Positions 1 to 9,069 of a DNA stretch of 22,390 nucleotides are shown piece by piece; positions within the stretch are counted from its first letter, which is position 1, and the number at the start of each line of letters is the position of its first letter. The position numbers and the translations under genes were made by a program. The notes below the pieces were generated by a model. The model was not told the origin of the DNA, made no database searches, and saw nothing but the letters and a program-made list of their open reading frames with translations. Origin of the DNA: Chloromonas sp. AAM2 (lineage: Eukaryota; Chlorophyta; Chlorophyceae; Chlamydomonadales; Chlamydomonadaceae); the NCBI GenBank assembly GCA_004335635.1, contig QAXH01005498.1:18246-40635 (forward strand), in the 5' to 3' direction.

Positions 1-140
1 GCCTCATCAGGGGCCTCATCAGCTGGTACCTCGACTGGTTGCCTTCTCTTGGCCTCCATCTCTCCGTCTGACTCCTCGTCCTCCCAGGCCACCGTCTGCC
101 CAGCCTCCACCATGTCGTCCACACTGACTCCGTCTTCGCA
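1..140 (-). CDS. Partial exon, acidic protein segment (unknown protein)
   Basis: Read on the minus strand, a good acceptor (cttgcacag) at 150-141 opens a frame that stays open to the window edge (46 codons plus 2 nt). The peptide is acidic and includes VDDMVEAGQTVAWEDEESDG, then EMEAKRRQPVEVPADEAPDEA-like sequence with a short DEAP repeat. Third codon positions are mostly G/C, as in the convincing exons. The other two frames are also largely open, so the frame choice rests on composition. It could be a 3' exon of the minus-strand gene to the right or belong to a separate gene. No family recognised. Confidence 0.45.
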
Positions 141-650
141 CTGTGCAAGGAGGGGGCATCAACATCAATTGACACGCCAAGCACAAACATAAACAACGTG
201 ACTGAACTGCCGCAGCCACAGTGGTTGGTGTTTGACAGCATCTTCATGTCAGATTTGCAATGCAGTCTGGTGTCATAGTGCTTGACAGAGCGCTTGGTAA
301 TGCTTCACCCGCTCATGCTTGACCTCATCCTCCTGAGTCTACCAAGTTCATCTGTAAGCCCTGGAGAGTATGGTGAGTATGCGTGCATGCCCATTAGCAC
401 GTGATACCTGGTACATGCGTACCATGGACGGACGCTCAGACATGGCCTTGCACGCCTTGGTGAGCACCAGTGTGCAGTGTGGAAGCACGTACGTCCCATT
501 TGCAGACAGATTGTACCTGCGAGCAAGCCCACCGCCATGTTGTCATGCTATAACACAAAGTGTCACAACATACTGGCTTGCAAACCCAGGCACACAGGCA
601 TGCTAGGAGCTTGTTGGGCAGAATGCATGAGACACCATGCAAACCCTGAT

Positions 651-688
651 TCACCCATAATGAAACAGCTCACCCATAATGAAACAGC
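651..688. repeat. 19-bp direct duplication spanning a candidate splice donor
   Basis: The unit tcacccataatgaaacagc occurs twice in tandem. On the minus strand each copy carries gtgagc, so the candidate exon at 693-772 has two equivalent donors 19 bp apart. Confidence 0.8.
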
Positions 689-692
689 TCAC

Positions 693-772
693 GCTGCAGC
701 TTGCGAACGAATTTTGGCAGATGGTCGTCATCCCCCAGACCAGTGCCCTCGTCGGGCACGGGCTCACAATTC
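693..772 (-). CDS. Possible exon, unknown protein
   Basis: On the minus strand a frame reads EPVPDEGTGLGDDDHLPKF followed by VRKLQ, an acidic-then-basic segment with protein-like composition and G/C-ending codons. It ends at a gtgagc donor after 693, or at the duplicated gtgagc after 674. The acceptor is not clear: a stop lies just upstream in this frame, and only weak AG sites follow it. It is probably part of the same transcription unit as the other minus-strand exons, which is unproved. Confidence 0.35.
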
Positions 773-902
773 TCTTGTCACTTTGCCACCTGTGCAGGTG
801 GGAGCAATGCATGTGATCATGTTGTGCCACACCACAAGCAACGACCCAGATGACCCTCACCTTGACCTTGACCTTGACATCAAACAGCGCCACAAGGCTC
901 AC

Positions 903-951
903 GGTGATGACAGGCTTCGCCTGGCGCTCCCAGTTCTGAGGCTTGGCGAGC
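903..951 (-). CDS. Possible exon, unknown protein
   Basis: A minus-strand frame reads LAKPQNWERQAKPVIT between an acceptor (caactactag) at 952 and a consensus donor (gtgagc) after 903. The open frame extends upstream to an ATG at 977 (MKREIATTR), so an alternative is a translation start there. No family recognised. Confidence 0.35.
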
Positions 952-977
952 CTAGTAGTTGCAATCTCCCGTTTCAT

Positions 978-2054
978 AAGCCCGTTTCAGAATGAGGTGT
1001 ATTTGATTAGGCTGTAGATGAGTGAGCCGAACGGAAGCAGCGATTTCATGTGTGTGTATGGCTGATGGCAGGCAGCAGAGAGATGTGGATTGGCGGACAG
1101 ACTGAATCCAGTGACTGCAGGTTGAGGAGGCTGGTGCAGGAGAGTTAGGGGTGCATGATACCCTGTTGAACAGCTGACACAGACTGCTATACATAGATTT
1201 TACAGCAGGAGGGGCCACAGCTGACAGTCTTTATACATAGTGCTACCTGTACGTACACGTTGTTTCACAACGGGAAGCCGCACAAAGCACAGAACGGGAT
1301 GGGCACCACGCTGACTTTCCGTGAGGAAGTTGCGCCTGGAAAACTTCTGTAGGCAGGATGGTGATGAATGCATACCACAACTGCTTGCTTACTGCAGAGG
1401 GTCAGGACGATGCAGTAAGCAGTTTCAAGCGGTTTCAGGCAGTTTAGACGCCTTGCTCATCCATAATCTACTACAGGTTATTTCTTGCTCTGGGTAGGCC
1501 AGGGCGCTGCCCATCCCGTTCTGTGTCCTCTGATGGCTTCTCTGGTGTACAACATGTGTATGCTGTGCAGTTTCGAGACATCACTGATGCTTGGATAGGT
1601 TGGACGCTTGTTGTTGTTGTTTACATGGCCTGCAGTCCGGGGAGGAATGAAGAAAAACATGTGACCGCTTCTGAGCATTGAGTGATCTGTATCCTCAGCT
1701 GCGGTCTCAGGTGCCAGCGTGACTGGTGTGGTTCAGTGACACACTATATGCACACATGCCAGCATACCGTACGGCACAACATCCAGCCCACGCTCAATTA
1801 CTCCAAACTGTGGCTGCGGGTCAAACTTGGGGGCTGATTTTAGCTTTTTGGCTGGCTGCAGGAGGGCGTGCGGGTCGTTTCAATTATTATGCCGAGGGCT
1901 GCGGGACGACCTGCTGATCAAAACAGGTCGCAACTGAGCAGGCATCATGTGAAAAAAAGGCACCATCAACGGTCTACACTGGTAAACAACATGCTAAACA
2001 ACAAACACCCACACCTGCTGCACTGACGCAATGACCTGCTTACCTGGCTACTTG
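978..2054. other. Region without a recognisable gene
   Basis: No ORF here has convincing protein character on either strand, and I saw no RNA gene. It is either intergenic or a long intron of minus-strand transcription. Short near-repeats of cagttt-type sequence occur around 1410-1450. A good minus-strand donor (gccag followed by gtaagc) lies just left of the exon at 2055-2256 but falls after that frame's stop codon. Confidence 0.4.
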
Positions 2055-2256
2055 TCACGTGCGTGCCTGCTTGGCGCTCAGCATAGAATCCACGGCATTC
2101 TTCTGCAGCCGGAGGATGCCCACAATTCGCCGCACCACGGGCTCCAAGCACCTCATCAATGCCTCTGGGCTCTGCTGCTTGTCCAAGGGCAGGAGCCACT
2201 CATCTGACTTGTACACCCGACGCACTGGGAACTGCTCGTACCGCATGAAGATGTAA
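2055..2256 (-). CDS. Candidate last exon of the minus-strand gene
   Basis: After an acceptor (accttgcag) a frame reads YIFMRYEQFPVRRVYKSDEW, then a helical-looking segment ending LSAKQART and TGA. This is one of the best-looking exons on this strand. The acceptor at 2257 does not match the phase of the preceding exon (2387-2295); an internal acceptor after ttcccag (exon from 2224) would. The TGA may be the true C-terminus, or a weak donor (gtgaca) just before it may continue the gene. Confidence 0.6.
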
Positions 2257-5200
2257 CTGCAAGGTCACAAACAGGACACGGGATATCACATTACCCGCAG
2301 CGTCATTGCCATCAGCGGCATCGCCAGCATCACATGCAGCAGCAGCGGCAGCGGTAGCAGCACCCTCGATAAATAGGCTGACCAGACCTGCATTGTGTCT
2401 GCATGTGCTTGTGCAAGCGCATTCATGCAGCATATGCATCCAAGTGTTACAGTCCTTTCCTGATGTCAGCATTAGGTGCTGACAACAGGGGAGCTTCACC
2501 ACACAACGCAGGTGGGAAGCGGCAGGTTGCAGCAATGCGGGAAGTAGTACAAGACCAGGTACAAGGAGGGCTGATGGCCTGCAATCTAAATGCCTCCAAT
2601 CACATATTGACTGTAAGATAGACTATGTGTGGTCCATGGCTGGCAGACAAGCACATGGGCTCAAAAACAGCAGACTTACTGCAGACCAGTGGTTGCGATG
2701 CCAGATGTGGGTACACGCTGCAGAACGTCCACTTCATAGGCCTGCATGATGACAGTATAACAAGCAAGGAATTGCAAGACATGCAGGGCAGAGAATACAC
2801 TTTAGGCGTTCCAGGAGCGGCACACAACTACAAAGCACCCTGCCCAAGGCACCCAGTGAGCCTTGGGTTGCAGCCTTGTTTGTGCTGTACCTTGCGCTTC
2901 GTGCCACGTCCTGGCCTCTCTTTCTTCTTGGTACGGTTGAGGCGGTTGATGTACTGCTCTCTGCTGGCCGCCACCTGGGCGAGATTCTGGGGCAAAGCAT
3001 CTTCAACCTTGCAATGCTTGGCCTCCTGGTGGGTGCACGCACAATGACGGTAGGGGTTGGCAGTAGGTACATAATGAATGGAGACTGAACATGCTGGGGG
3101 CTGCTGAGTTGTGCTTTGAGCAAAAAGATGACGCGCATCCTGGCATCCAATGTGCAAATGCATTAAACACAGACGTGGTGGATGCTGCCATGCCTGCCCA
3201 TGCAGTGTCACCCCCTACCTCAAACATGCAACACCAGTCCTAGAATGGTGCCAAACCTGAATTCATGATGTGCACGATGTGCTGAGGTGCTAGGAGCAGT
3301 TGCTGATGATGCGGCCACAGTGATGTCTGCATTCACCCCCCCATGCAGGTCATGAAGGCTTGTCCAACCAAACCTCCAACCAAAATCGTTCAGCATTGCT
3401 CACCGCGATGACAATAGCGAGCTCCTGGTACAAAGCTGCATAGTCTGCAGGCCCATTTCCAAGCGTGCCCTTGAGCTGATACTCGGCACGGAGCGTGATG
3501 TAGGTGACAATACGTGCAGCACACAGCAGGACCGGCCCAATGAACTCTGCAGCCATGAGCGTTGGGCACACATGCGCAGCCTGATGCCAGTATTCATGCA
3601 TGCAGCACAGAGGTTCTCTAGGCTGATGCGCTCTGTGACCATGTGCACACGGTCACAACGTCAGGGACATGTCAACAGCAAGCACTGTTGAAAACGAGTA
3701 AAACTCGTTCAATATTTGTTCGTGGCACGCCTGCAGATCAGTTGCACCAGATACCTTGCTGGGTGCACTCACACTTGCCAATCACCCACCACGATTGGTG
3801 TACTCAGCTGCCTCATGAAAGGGTCCGAAGATGGGAATCCGACGGTGAACCTCGTGAGCTAGGAGCCTTAACTCCTCTGTTTCCTCCTCGGTCAGCTCCG
3901 GCGCATCAAATGCATCATTATCCTGCATTACAGACACCAAGTGTCAGACTCACGACCTTGTGTGCCCTGTGTGAAACTGTATCAATAAATCTTGTCAGCA
4001 GGGGGTGCACAGAACAGGTAGCATCACAAAAAGCGTGTTGTCCGCTTGGCCGCCTGCTGTGCTCCACCCCGGTACCTCCCTGTGATCAGGGTCAGCAACC
4101 TTGCGCTGCGCCCCTTGGTGATGCGCGCAGCTAAAAACAGCTAAAAACCTTCCGACATCTCCGATTGCGGTACACTGCACTCGGAGTTTGTAGCTCGGGT
4201 GTTGTTTCATTGGTCACCATACCTTGTGGTTTATAGTGAATACAAGATGGGTCAAATTCCAACGCTTTTGGGTTGTACTCCCTGAAATCTCTAAGATGTG
4301 CGTATGGGTAGCATGTCTTGCATTCACATAAACACAGACAAAAGGTAGCTTACAAAATGTAACTTTCAAATGTCTGAACCTTTCGCATGTGCTTTTGGGC
4401 CACTTGTGTTTGACAAAGACTTGATGATGACTTGATGCAATAAACACACTGCACTCTCCTGGCCCTTGCACCTAGCATGTATGTGTGTCTGGGTCACATG
4501 CATCTCCTCCGCGCATCATCATGCCCAGGCCACGCAGGGTGCAACAGGGCTTCACCACCAGACCCGGCCGGAATGGCCTACTTTATGCAAGATGTGAAAC
4601 TGTGCTGTTGGGCTCTGTGATGGTAGGATACTGGGGGGGTTATGTGGCGGGAGGCACAGGGTGGGCAGGCATGTTGAGCATGTGCCGCAGCTGCGCATGC
4701 AGCCATGGAACATGCACTGTTCACAACTCTTGGCACATGTGCAGGCACTGCCCAGATGCGAGCCCTTGGGCCTCAGCAAGGCACACCAAAGAGATGGATG
4801 CGACCAACATGTGCAGGAAGACCCAACCTACATCATAACTGTGCATACTACTACGGCACTTCTCCTTGCCTCTCCTTGCCACAGCTGGATAACCTGTGCA
4901 GATGAGACGGGTCTGTTGAGCAAAAGCTTAAACAATACATGCACTGCTACATACCCAACGCCAGGTGGGATGCAACGTTTTTGCCTACCTCCCTGCCACA
5001 CTACCATTCCAGGCCAGTCCAGCCTAAGCTCGCCTCACCACTGGAATTCCTGCCTGGTCACAACCCAGGTAGGAGAGTGCGTCCTCCTCGTCAAAGTCTG
5101 TGAAGCCCTTGCACAGGTTCGTGACCTGCAATGACATGGCAGCCTTCCAATGACATAGCAGCTGTGCCTTGACGCGGCGCAGCCTTCATGTGCAAGGGCA

Positions 5201-7073
5201 AGATGCTCAAGCTGAAGGCACCCACACAGGGTGGACACACGCCGTGCAAGTTGATGCTGCCTGGGAACACAGGCAGGAGGTGCCCATGCAGCGTGAAAGC
5301 ACAATGCTGCCTGAGGTAATGACACAGCCAGACAGGCAAGCAGCCACAAGTTGATCACAAGTTGATGCATACCGTGATAGCTGCTGTTGGCACCGCCGCT
5401 CCCTCCTTCTGCTTCTGCTGCCTGGCTGCATCAAGGGCTGCCTGCAAACTGCTGTCATCCTCGATAACTACCCCTTCACAGCTGCAAGCAAGGTGCAATG
5501 CCATGTTGTCACATCGGGTTGCCTCAAGTCATACCCATGCTGCTGCCCAAGCTATGGCAGCTCCAGACAGGTCCGTGCAAATGCTTGCACACCTGCGTCC
5601 TGATGCACCCCAGTGTTGTTTACCTTGAGCAGCAACATGAGACATGAGATGGACATGCAAGCATTTTGAGCGTGCCGCCTTGTAAGGGGCTAACTACAGG
5701 GGCAAATCAGTCATTGAGTGACATCAGGTCAGGTAGACGGTGCTGCCCTTGCACACCTGAGTTCGTAGTCCACCTTAGCAAGCACATGCCAGTTTCCCTC
5801 CACAGCTTTGCACAGATTCGTGTAGGTATGCTTGGAGACAAGCCGCTTGACGTCCACCGTTGACTTGCCATAATTGTGGACCACAGTTAGAAGCCCATCT
5901 GCTGCTCCCTCCCATCTGCTGCTCCCTCCCCGGCAGAGCAACTGTCATCAAGAACATAACATCCGTGCCACATTCAGGTCTCTGGGTTGCCGGTCGGGTG
6001 TGCTGCCCAAAAGTCATGCCTTTGGTTGCAGACAGGTACCTGCATCTAAGCCATGATTGCCATCAGGGATTGCCAGGCGCAGACTTGGAAACCCAGAGAT
6101 CCACAGACCTGGCAGTGGAGTCTGCAAGTCTTGGGGTGTTGGGTGTGTTGTCTGCAATGAGCCATTGGTGTACCACGCAAGTGTCTTCAACTACACTGTT
6201 CACATGCCACAACTGCCGAGTTTTTCAGTGGCGGACTGGCATGGCCTGAAGCACACTGATTCAATGTGTTTGCATGGGTCAGGGGCCTAGTAGTTTGTTT
6301 GCTCTTCACAAGCACCGGGCCGTGGCTTCTTAGCACGGCTGGTGCCATACCGTCTGCGCAGCTCTTTGAAACATGCTACACTGTGCACCTTCTTTTCCCT
6401 GGGCTTCCGAGGTTTGCTCTGGATCACCTTGCCAATTGATACTGCTGGTTGTGGTCGTGGCCGATACAGGTGTAGATGGGCAAAGCGGCTCTGTACAACT
6501 CCACACATGACAACCTGTACAGTGCAGCATGCATGCATGTGGCCTATGTCGTGGATTCCTCCATGCAGTCATGCATTGTTCTCCTTGCCAAGGACGCGCA
6601 TGAAAGCATGTACATTGGGTATGTGCACTGACTGGGTTTCAGAAGAGCACACTGCATGTCTATTGGATTACCAATCGACGCAAGTGTTGATACCATGCTC
6701 CTTGTAGAGTGCAGCAGGGCAGTATGCCGGCAAGAAACACTAGGCTGCCACGTGGTGAAAAAAAGAAGTTTGCCAGTTCTGGGACGGCTCCTGTGAATAT
6801 TGCCAGGACCCAATCCTCATCCGGATCCACCTTAAGTGTAAGCAGGTCTGTGGCTCGTCACCTATGGACGTCCAAGCAGTGAACAAAGCGACCTTAGCAG
6901 GCTCAATGCAGTGACAGGGATGGCCACATTGCAACACTGGCGGACGCAGTATCAATCTGTAGTGGCTGGTTGCTTACGTATTCTAATCGCTGTGAACTCA
7001 GCTGGTCAACGCATGATGATCTTGTCATTCCGCTGGCAACAGCCCAGATGTCATGTGAGTCCATTCCAACCAT
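2055..7073 (-). CDS. Intron-rich gene of unknown function (minus strand)
   Basis: The gene is assembled from minus-strand exons whose splice phases agree. Block one is 7073-6978, 6830-6752, 6441-6351, 5915-5757, 5481-5373 and 5125-5065. Block two is 3922-3790, 3546-3404, 3025-2891, 2741-2680, 2578-2508, 2387-2295 and a last exon from about 2256 to a TGA at 2055. At least one exon between 5065 and 3922 is missing: block one ends in phase 1 and block two starts in phase 0. A weak candidate lies at 4130-4076. The product is at least 450 residues, mainly soluble, with a basic segment near residue 75, an acidic segment near DFDEED and a second basic Lys/Arg segment (RTKKKERPGRGTKRK) that could bind nucleic acid or direct nuclear import. 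I do not recognise the family. The strong points are the matching phases, GT-AG borders and G/C-ending codons. The start at 7073 and the end at 2055 are inferred. Confidence 0.6.
2295..2387 (-). CDS. Ala/Asp-rich exon of the minus-strand gene
   Basis: It runs from acceptor acaatgcag to donor gtaatg, entering and leaving in phase 1. It reads LVSLFIEGAATAAAAAACDA and then an Asp/Ala/Gly stretch. The composition is low-complexity (GCT/GCA runs), so the exon is supported mainly by borders and phase. Confidence 0.4.
2508..2578 (-). CDS. Exon of the minus-strand gene
   Basis: The acceptor is tagattgcag and the donor gttgtg. In the phase set by the previous exon it reads a hydrophobic segment beginning QPSALLVPGLVLLPALLQ, which could span a membrane. 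A second frame (HQPSLYLVLYYFPHCCN) is also open, so the frame is not certain. Confidence 0.45.
2680..2741 (-). CDS. Exon of the minus-strand gene
   Basis: Acceptor atcatgcag and consensus donor gtaagt. It enters in phase 0 and reads AYEVDVLQRVPTSGIATTG, ending in phase 2. Both splice sites are strong. Confidence 0.65.
2891..3025 (-). CDS. Basic exon of the minus-strand gene
   Basis: The 45-codon, phase 0-0 exon lies between acceptor gcacccaccag and donor gtacag. It begins EAKHCKVEDALPQNLAQVAA and ends with a Lys/Arg cluster (RTKKKERPGRGTKRK) resembling a nuclear localisation or RNA-contact segment. Confidence 0.7.
3404..3546 (-). CDS. Exon of the minus-strand gene
   Basis: Acceptor atggctgcag, donor gtgagc. 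The frame reads FIGPVLLCAARIVTYITLRA and then EYQLKGTLGNGPADY..., ending ELAIVIA. It joins the previous exon through a split Glu codon (YTNR-E-FIGP), and that phase match supports the model. Mixed amphipathic composition; family not recognised. Confidence 0.7.
3790..3922 (-). CDS. Exon of the minus-strand gene
   Basis: Acceptor tctgtaatgcag, donor gtgggt. It reads DNDAFDAPELTEEETEELRL, then LAHEVHRRIPIFGPFHEAAEYTNR, leaving in phase 1. The acidic start and helix-like body look like genuine protein. Confidence 0.7.
3923..5064. other. Gap in the minus-strand gene model
   Basis: One or more exons must lie here to join the blocks on either side (phase 1 to phase 0). Weak candidates are 4130-4076 (AARITKGRSARLLTLITGR, donor gtaccg) and about 4574-4500 on the minus strand, where two frames are open. 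Neither joins both neighbours in phase. A short tandem agctaaaaac pair at about 4126-4149 lies at the acceptor of the first candidate. I saw no RNA gene or mobile element. Confidence 0.4.
5065..5125 (-). CDS. Exon of the minus-strand gene
   Basis: Acceptor tcattgcag, donor gttgtg. It reads VTNLCKGFTDFDEEDALSYL, entering in phase 0 and leaving in phase 1. It follows the exon at 5481-5373 in phase. Confidence 0.65.
5373..5481 (-). CDS. Exon of the minus-strand gene
   Basis: Acceptor cttgcttgcag, donor gtatgc. It reads CEGVVIEDDSSLQAALDAAR, then a Gln/Lys segment ending VPTAAIT. The segment KVDYELS-CEGVVIEDDSSLQAAL across this splice faintly resembles the C-terminal half of a PB1 domain; this is only a visual impression. 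Confidence 0.65.
5757..5915 (-). CDS. Exon of the minus-strand gene
   Basis: The body reads DGLLTVVHNYGKSTVDVKRL and then VSKHTYTNLCKAVEGNWHVLAKVDYEL, ending at donor gtgtgc in phase 2, which fits the next exon. The acceptor is placed at cagcag before 5915 because it fits the phase of the previous exon. That acceptor lies in a 17-bp tandem duplication (5894-5927) with a purine-rich upstream region, so the left part is less certain than the body. Confidence 0.6.
6351..6441 (-). CDS. Basic exon of the minus-strand gene
   Basis: Acceptor aaccagcag, donor gtatgg. It reads SIGKVIQSKPRKPREKKVHS, then VACFKELRR. A second frame is open, but this one has the G/C-ending codons of the neighbouring exons. 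Entry in phase 1 and exit in phase 2 match both neighbours. Confidence 0.55.
6752..6830 (-). CDS. Exon of the minus-strand gene
   Basis: After cttacacttaag the frame reads VDPDEDWVLAIFTGAVPELA then NFFFSP, ending at a gtggca donor in phase 1. The acceptor joins the first exon in phase 0. The donor position is the least certain part. Confidence 0.55.
6978..7073 (-). CDS. Probable first coding exon of the minus-strand gene
   Basis: An ATG at 7073 opens 32 codons (MVGMDSHDIWAVASGMTRSS...RLEY) ending exactly at a consensus donor (gtaagc). The frame is also open further upstream, so an earlier start or an upstream exon is possible. I chose 7073 because it is the first of two nearby Met codons and faces the divergent helicase gene. 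Confidence 0.45.
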
Positions 7074-8091
7074 GAAATATTCTGCTTTCGTGCCCACCTC
7101 CACGCTCCAGCACAGCTGGGTGATTGAACAACCTTCAGCAAGGGTTAGCACACGGTGTCAGGTCGCCCTGAACGTCACCGGGCGCGTTTGATCCAGACTT
7201 AGCACTTCTGGTGGTATGCTCAAGCAGGCATAACTGTAATCATACTGTGGGAAACCCACACAGGCTGTCACACTTGAAATTTGACGTCGTCCGTTACGAA
7301 ACGTGTCGACTCCACCTGCGTTGCAGATCGTGGCTCTTTGGAACCCGTCTTGATGCTTTTGATTTCTTCAGCACGGTCTTTTTGAACAATTCGTCATTCT
7401 GATCGCGCCGGGAGGGTGTTGAAGCCATAAGGGACGGGTTGGATTACATGCATGCTCCGGGGGACGAGGTGCGATTCTTTGTGTGTCTTCCTTGTCAATT
7501 GTTATGCTGGATGTCCCGCATGACATGTCCTATCAACTGTATGCCCAAGGTGTTGCCTGTAATCCATGCATGTGAGATTCCAAGGACTGCCAAGTGCTTC
7601 CGCATGACAGCAAGAGGAGACGACAGGCTCATGAGTCTTGCTGTCGCGTCCTGGCTGCAGTCCGATCCTCATCATGCACAACACAGTACCGATGGCACCC
7701 TAGCGGCCACACGTAAGCGCAAGGTAGGCCTGACAATCACAGCTTGCATGGCACGCCTATCAGAACTCTGGCCACCCGGTTTGAGTATAACGCGTGCAAG
7801 GATGGCACCACGACCTGACATGACTCATCATAACGACATCCCAACTTGAGATGGATGGTATCTGACAGGCAGCCTGCTCGAGGGCTGGTACAGAGTTATG
7901 CATGGCTAGAATCTGAATCGCACAGCAAGGGTCGAGCATGAAGCTTGAGCTATGTATAGTGTTAGGCAGTACAGGCGCTCAACTGTTGTTGCATGTGCTG
8001 CATGGGTGCAGCAGCTGAGGCAAGGGATGTCTTGGGTTGCATGGTATGCCATTGCATCACACTGAGTTCTGGGCATTGATGTCTTCTGCAG
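7074..8091. promoter_or_regulatory. Divergent intergenic and 5' region between the two genes
   Basis: The minus-strand gene reads left from about 7073 and the helicase reads right from 8092 or earlier, so both promoters should lie here. I could not identify a TATA box or other specific element. The helicase exon at 8092 is entered in phase 0 through an acceptor, so at least one upstream exon must be here or further left. Confidence 0.35.
7448..7723 (+). CDS. Candidate 5' exon of the helicase gene
   Basis: An ATG at 7448 opens a frame (MHAPGDEVRFF...) that stays open to a good donor (cgcaag followed by gtaggc) after 7723. It ends in phase 0, exactly as needed for the exon at 8092, with the basic end ATRKRK. 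The peptide is Cys-rich and low in conserved-looking sequence, so it may be only partly coding or chance. The phase and donor agreement is why it is listed. Confidence 0.3.
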
Positions 8092-9069
8092 GCCGCAGAG
8101 GGAGAACAGCCAGCAGCAGCAGCAGCAGCAGGTGGGCCAGCAGCGGCTGCTCAGGCCAACCGGCAGCAGGTGCAGGAGGCAGCCAGCCAGCCAGCCAGGC
8201 ACAGCGGGTCAGGTGCAGGTCCAATCAAACGCAGCAGAGCTCCCACCCCACCCTCTCGAGAGCCCACCCCCCCTCTCCAATCGCTTCATGGTGGTGGTCC
8301 CGGGCGGGGCGCAGGACGAGGCGGTTTTCTGGAGCTGCCCCCTGCCGATCGGGGGGCAAACTCCGGCGAGGCTGTTGCGGGGGTGGGAAATGTTCCCGAA
8401 CTGACGGCCACGGCTCGACTGCAGGAGTCTGCTGTTTGTGGCTTGCTGTGGCACCCGGAATGCCAGGCGGCAGCTGCGGGTTGCGGGCCGGGGATTGCGG
8501 GCGACGGGGCTGTGGCTGAGGGAGCGGGGACTGCAGACAGCGGGACGGGGATTGCGGGCGGCGGCACGGGGATTGCAAGAGCAAGCACCGCCATCCCTAC
8601 CACCTTCCGCTCTCCAGAACAATACGTAGCCACTTTTGAACCCTTGCTTCACGAGGAAGCCCGCTGTGGGTTGATCAATGCTTTGGAGGAGCAGGCCCCT
8701 ATGGGAAGCGGCAGGCGCGGGAGCGGGTGCGGGACGCCCCGCGGTTGGCGCGTCAATGCAAGCCACCTGTCACAGGAAGCTGGCGGTTGGTTTTCCGCCG
8801 TGCTTACCCCTGCTGCTGCCGGGGGCAGTGGGGGTGGGCGGGGGGAGAGCGGGGGCATGCGGCCGCAGCGTGTGCGGCAGGACAACATAGTCGTGCTGAC
8901 TAAGTTGCAGACGCAACCGATGGGCCAGGCGCCGGGGCTGGGTCAGTTACTGACGGTTGCTGCGGTGGTTAGGCATGGCAGTAACCGGGATTCAGACCCT
9001 ATCACTGTTGCCTTGCACCCGTCGTGCCCCAGCCATGATTGTCAAGACTGGGATGCACCATGCATGAAG
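8092..9069 (+). CDS. Helicase exon: low-complexity N-terminal region and pre-helicase segment
   Basis: Acceptor gtcttctgcag; 326 codons in phase 0. The first half is low-complexity: an Ala run from (gca)n at 8113-8130, Gln/Pro-rich sequence and imperfect Gly-Ile-Ala repeats at about 8487-8580. The conserved-looking part begins at SPEQYVATFEPLLHEEARCG (about 8613) and continues to QDNIVVLTKLQ and ITVALHPS, the segment before the helicase core in plant and algal SEN1-type proteins. The donor is gtgggt after 9069. The low-complexity part could hide an unrecognised intron. Confidence 0.75.

Noticed and set aside
477..995. 172-residue + strand ORF
   Set aside because: Composition is Cys/His-rich without motif; it overlaps better minus-strand exon candidates with splice sites.
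2625..3150. + strand ORF (2625-3047) and minus-strand ORF (2734-3150)
   Set aside because: Both are shadows of the phase-matched minus-strand exons at 2680-2741 and 2891-3025.
3643..4134. 163-residue + strand ORF
   Set aside because: It is antisense to the exon at 3790-3922 and has no recognisable motif.
8209..8766. 185-residue minus-strand ORF
   Set aside because: It is antisense to the G/C-rich helicase exon 8092-9069, whose sense frame carries family-like sequence.
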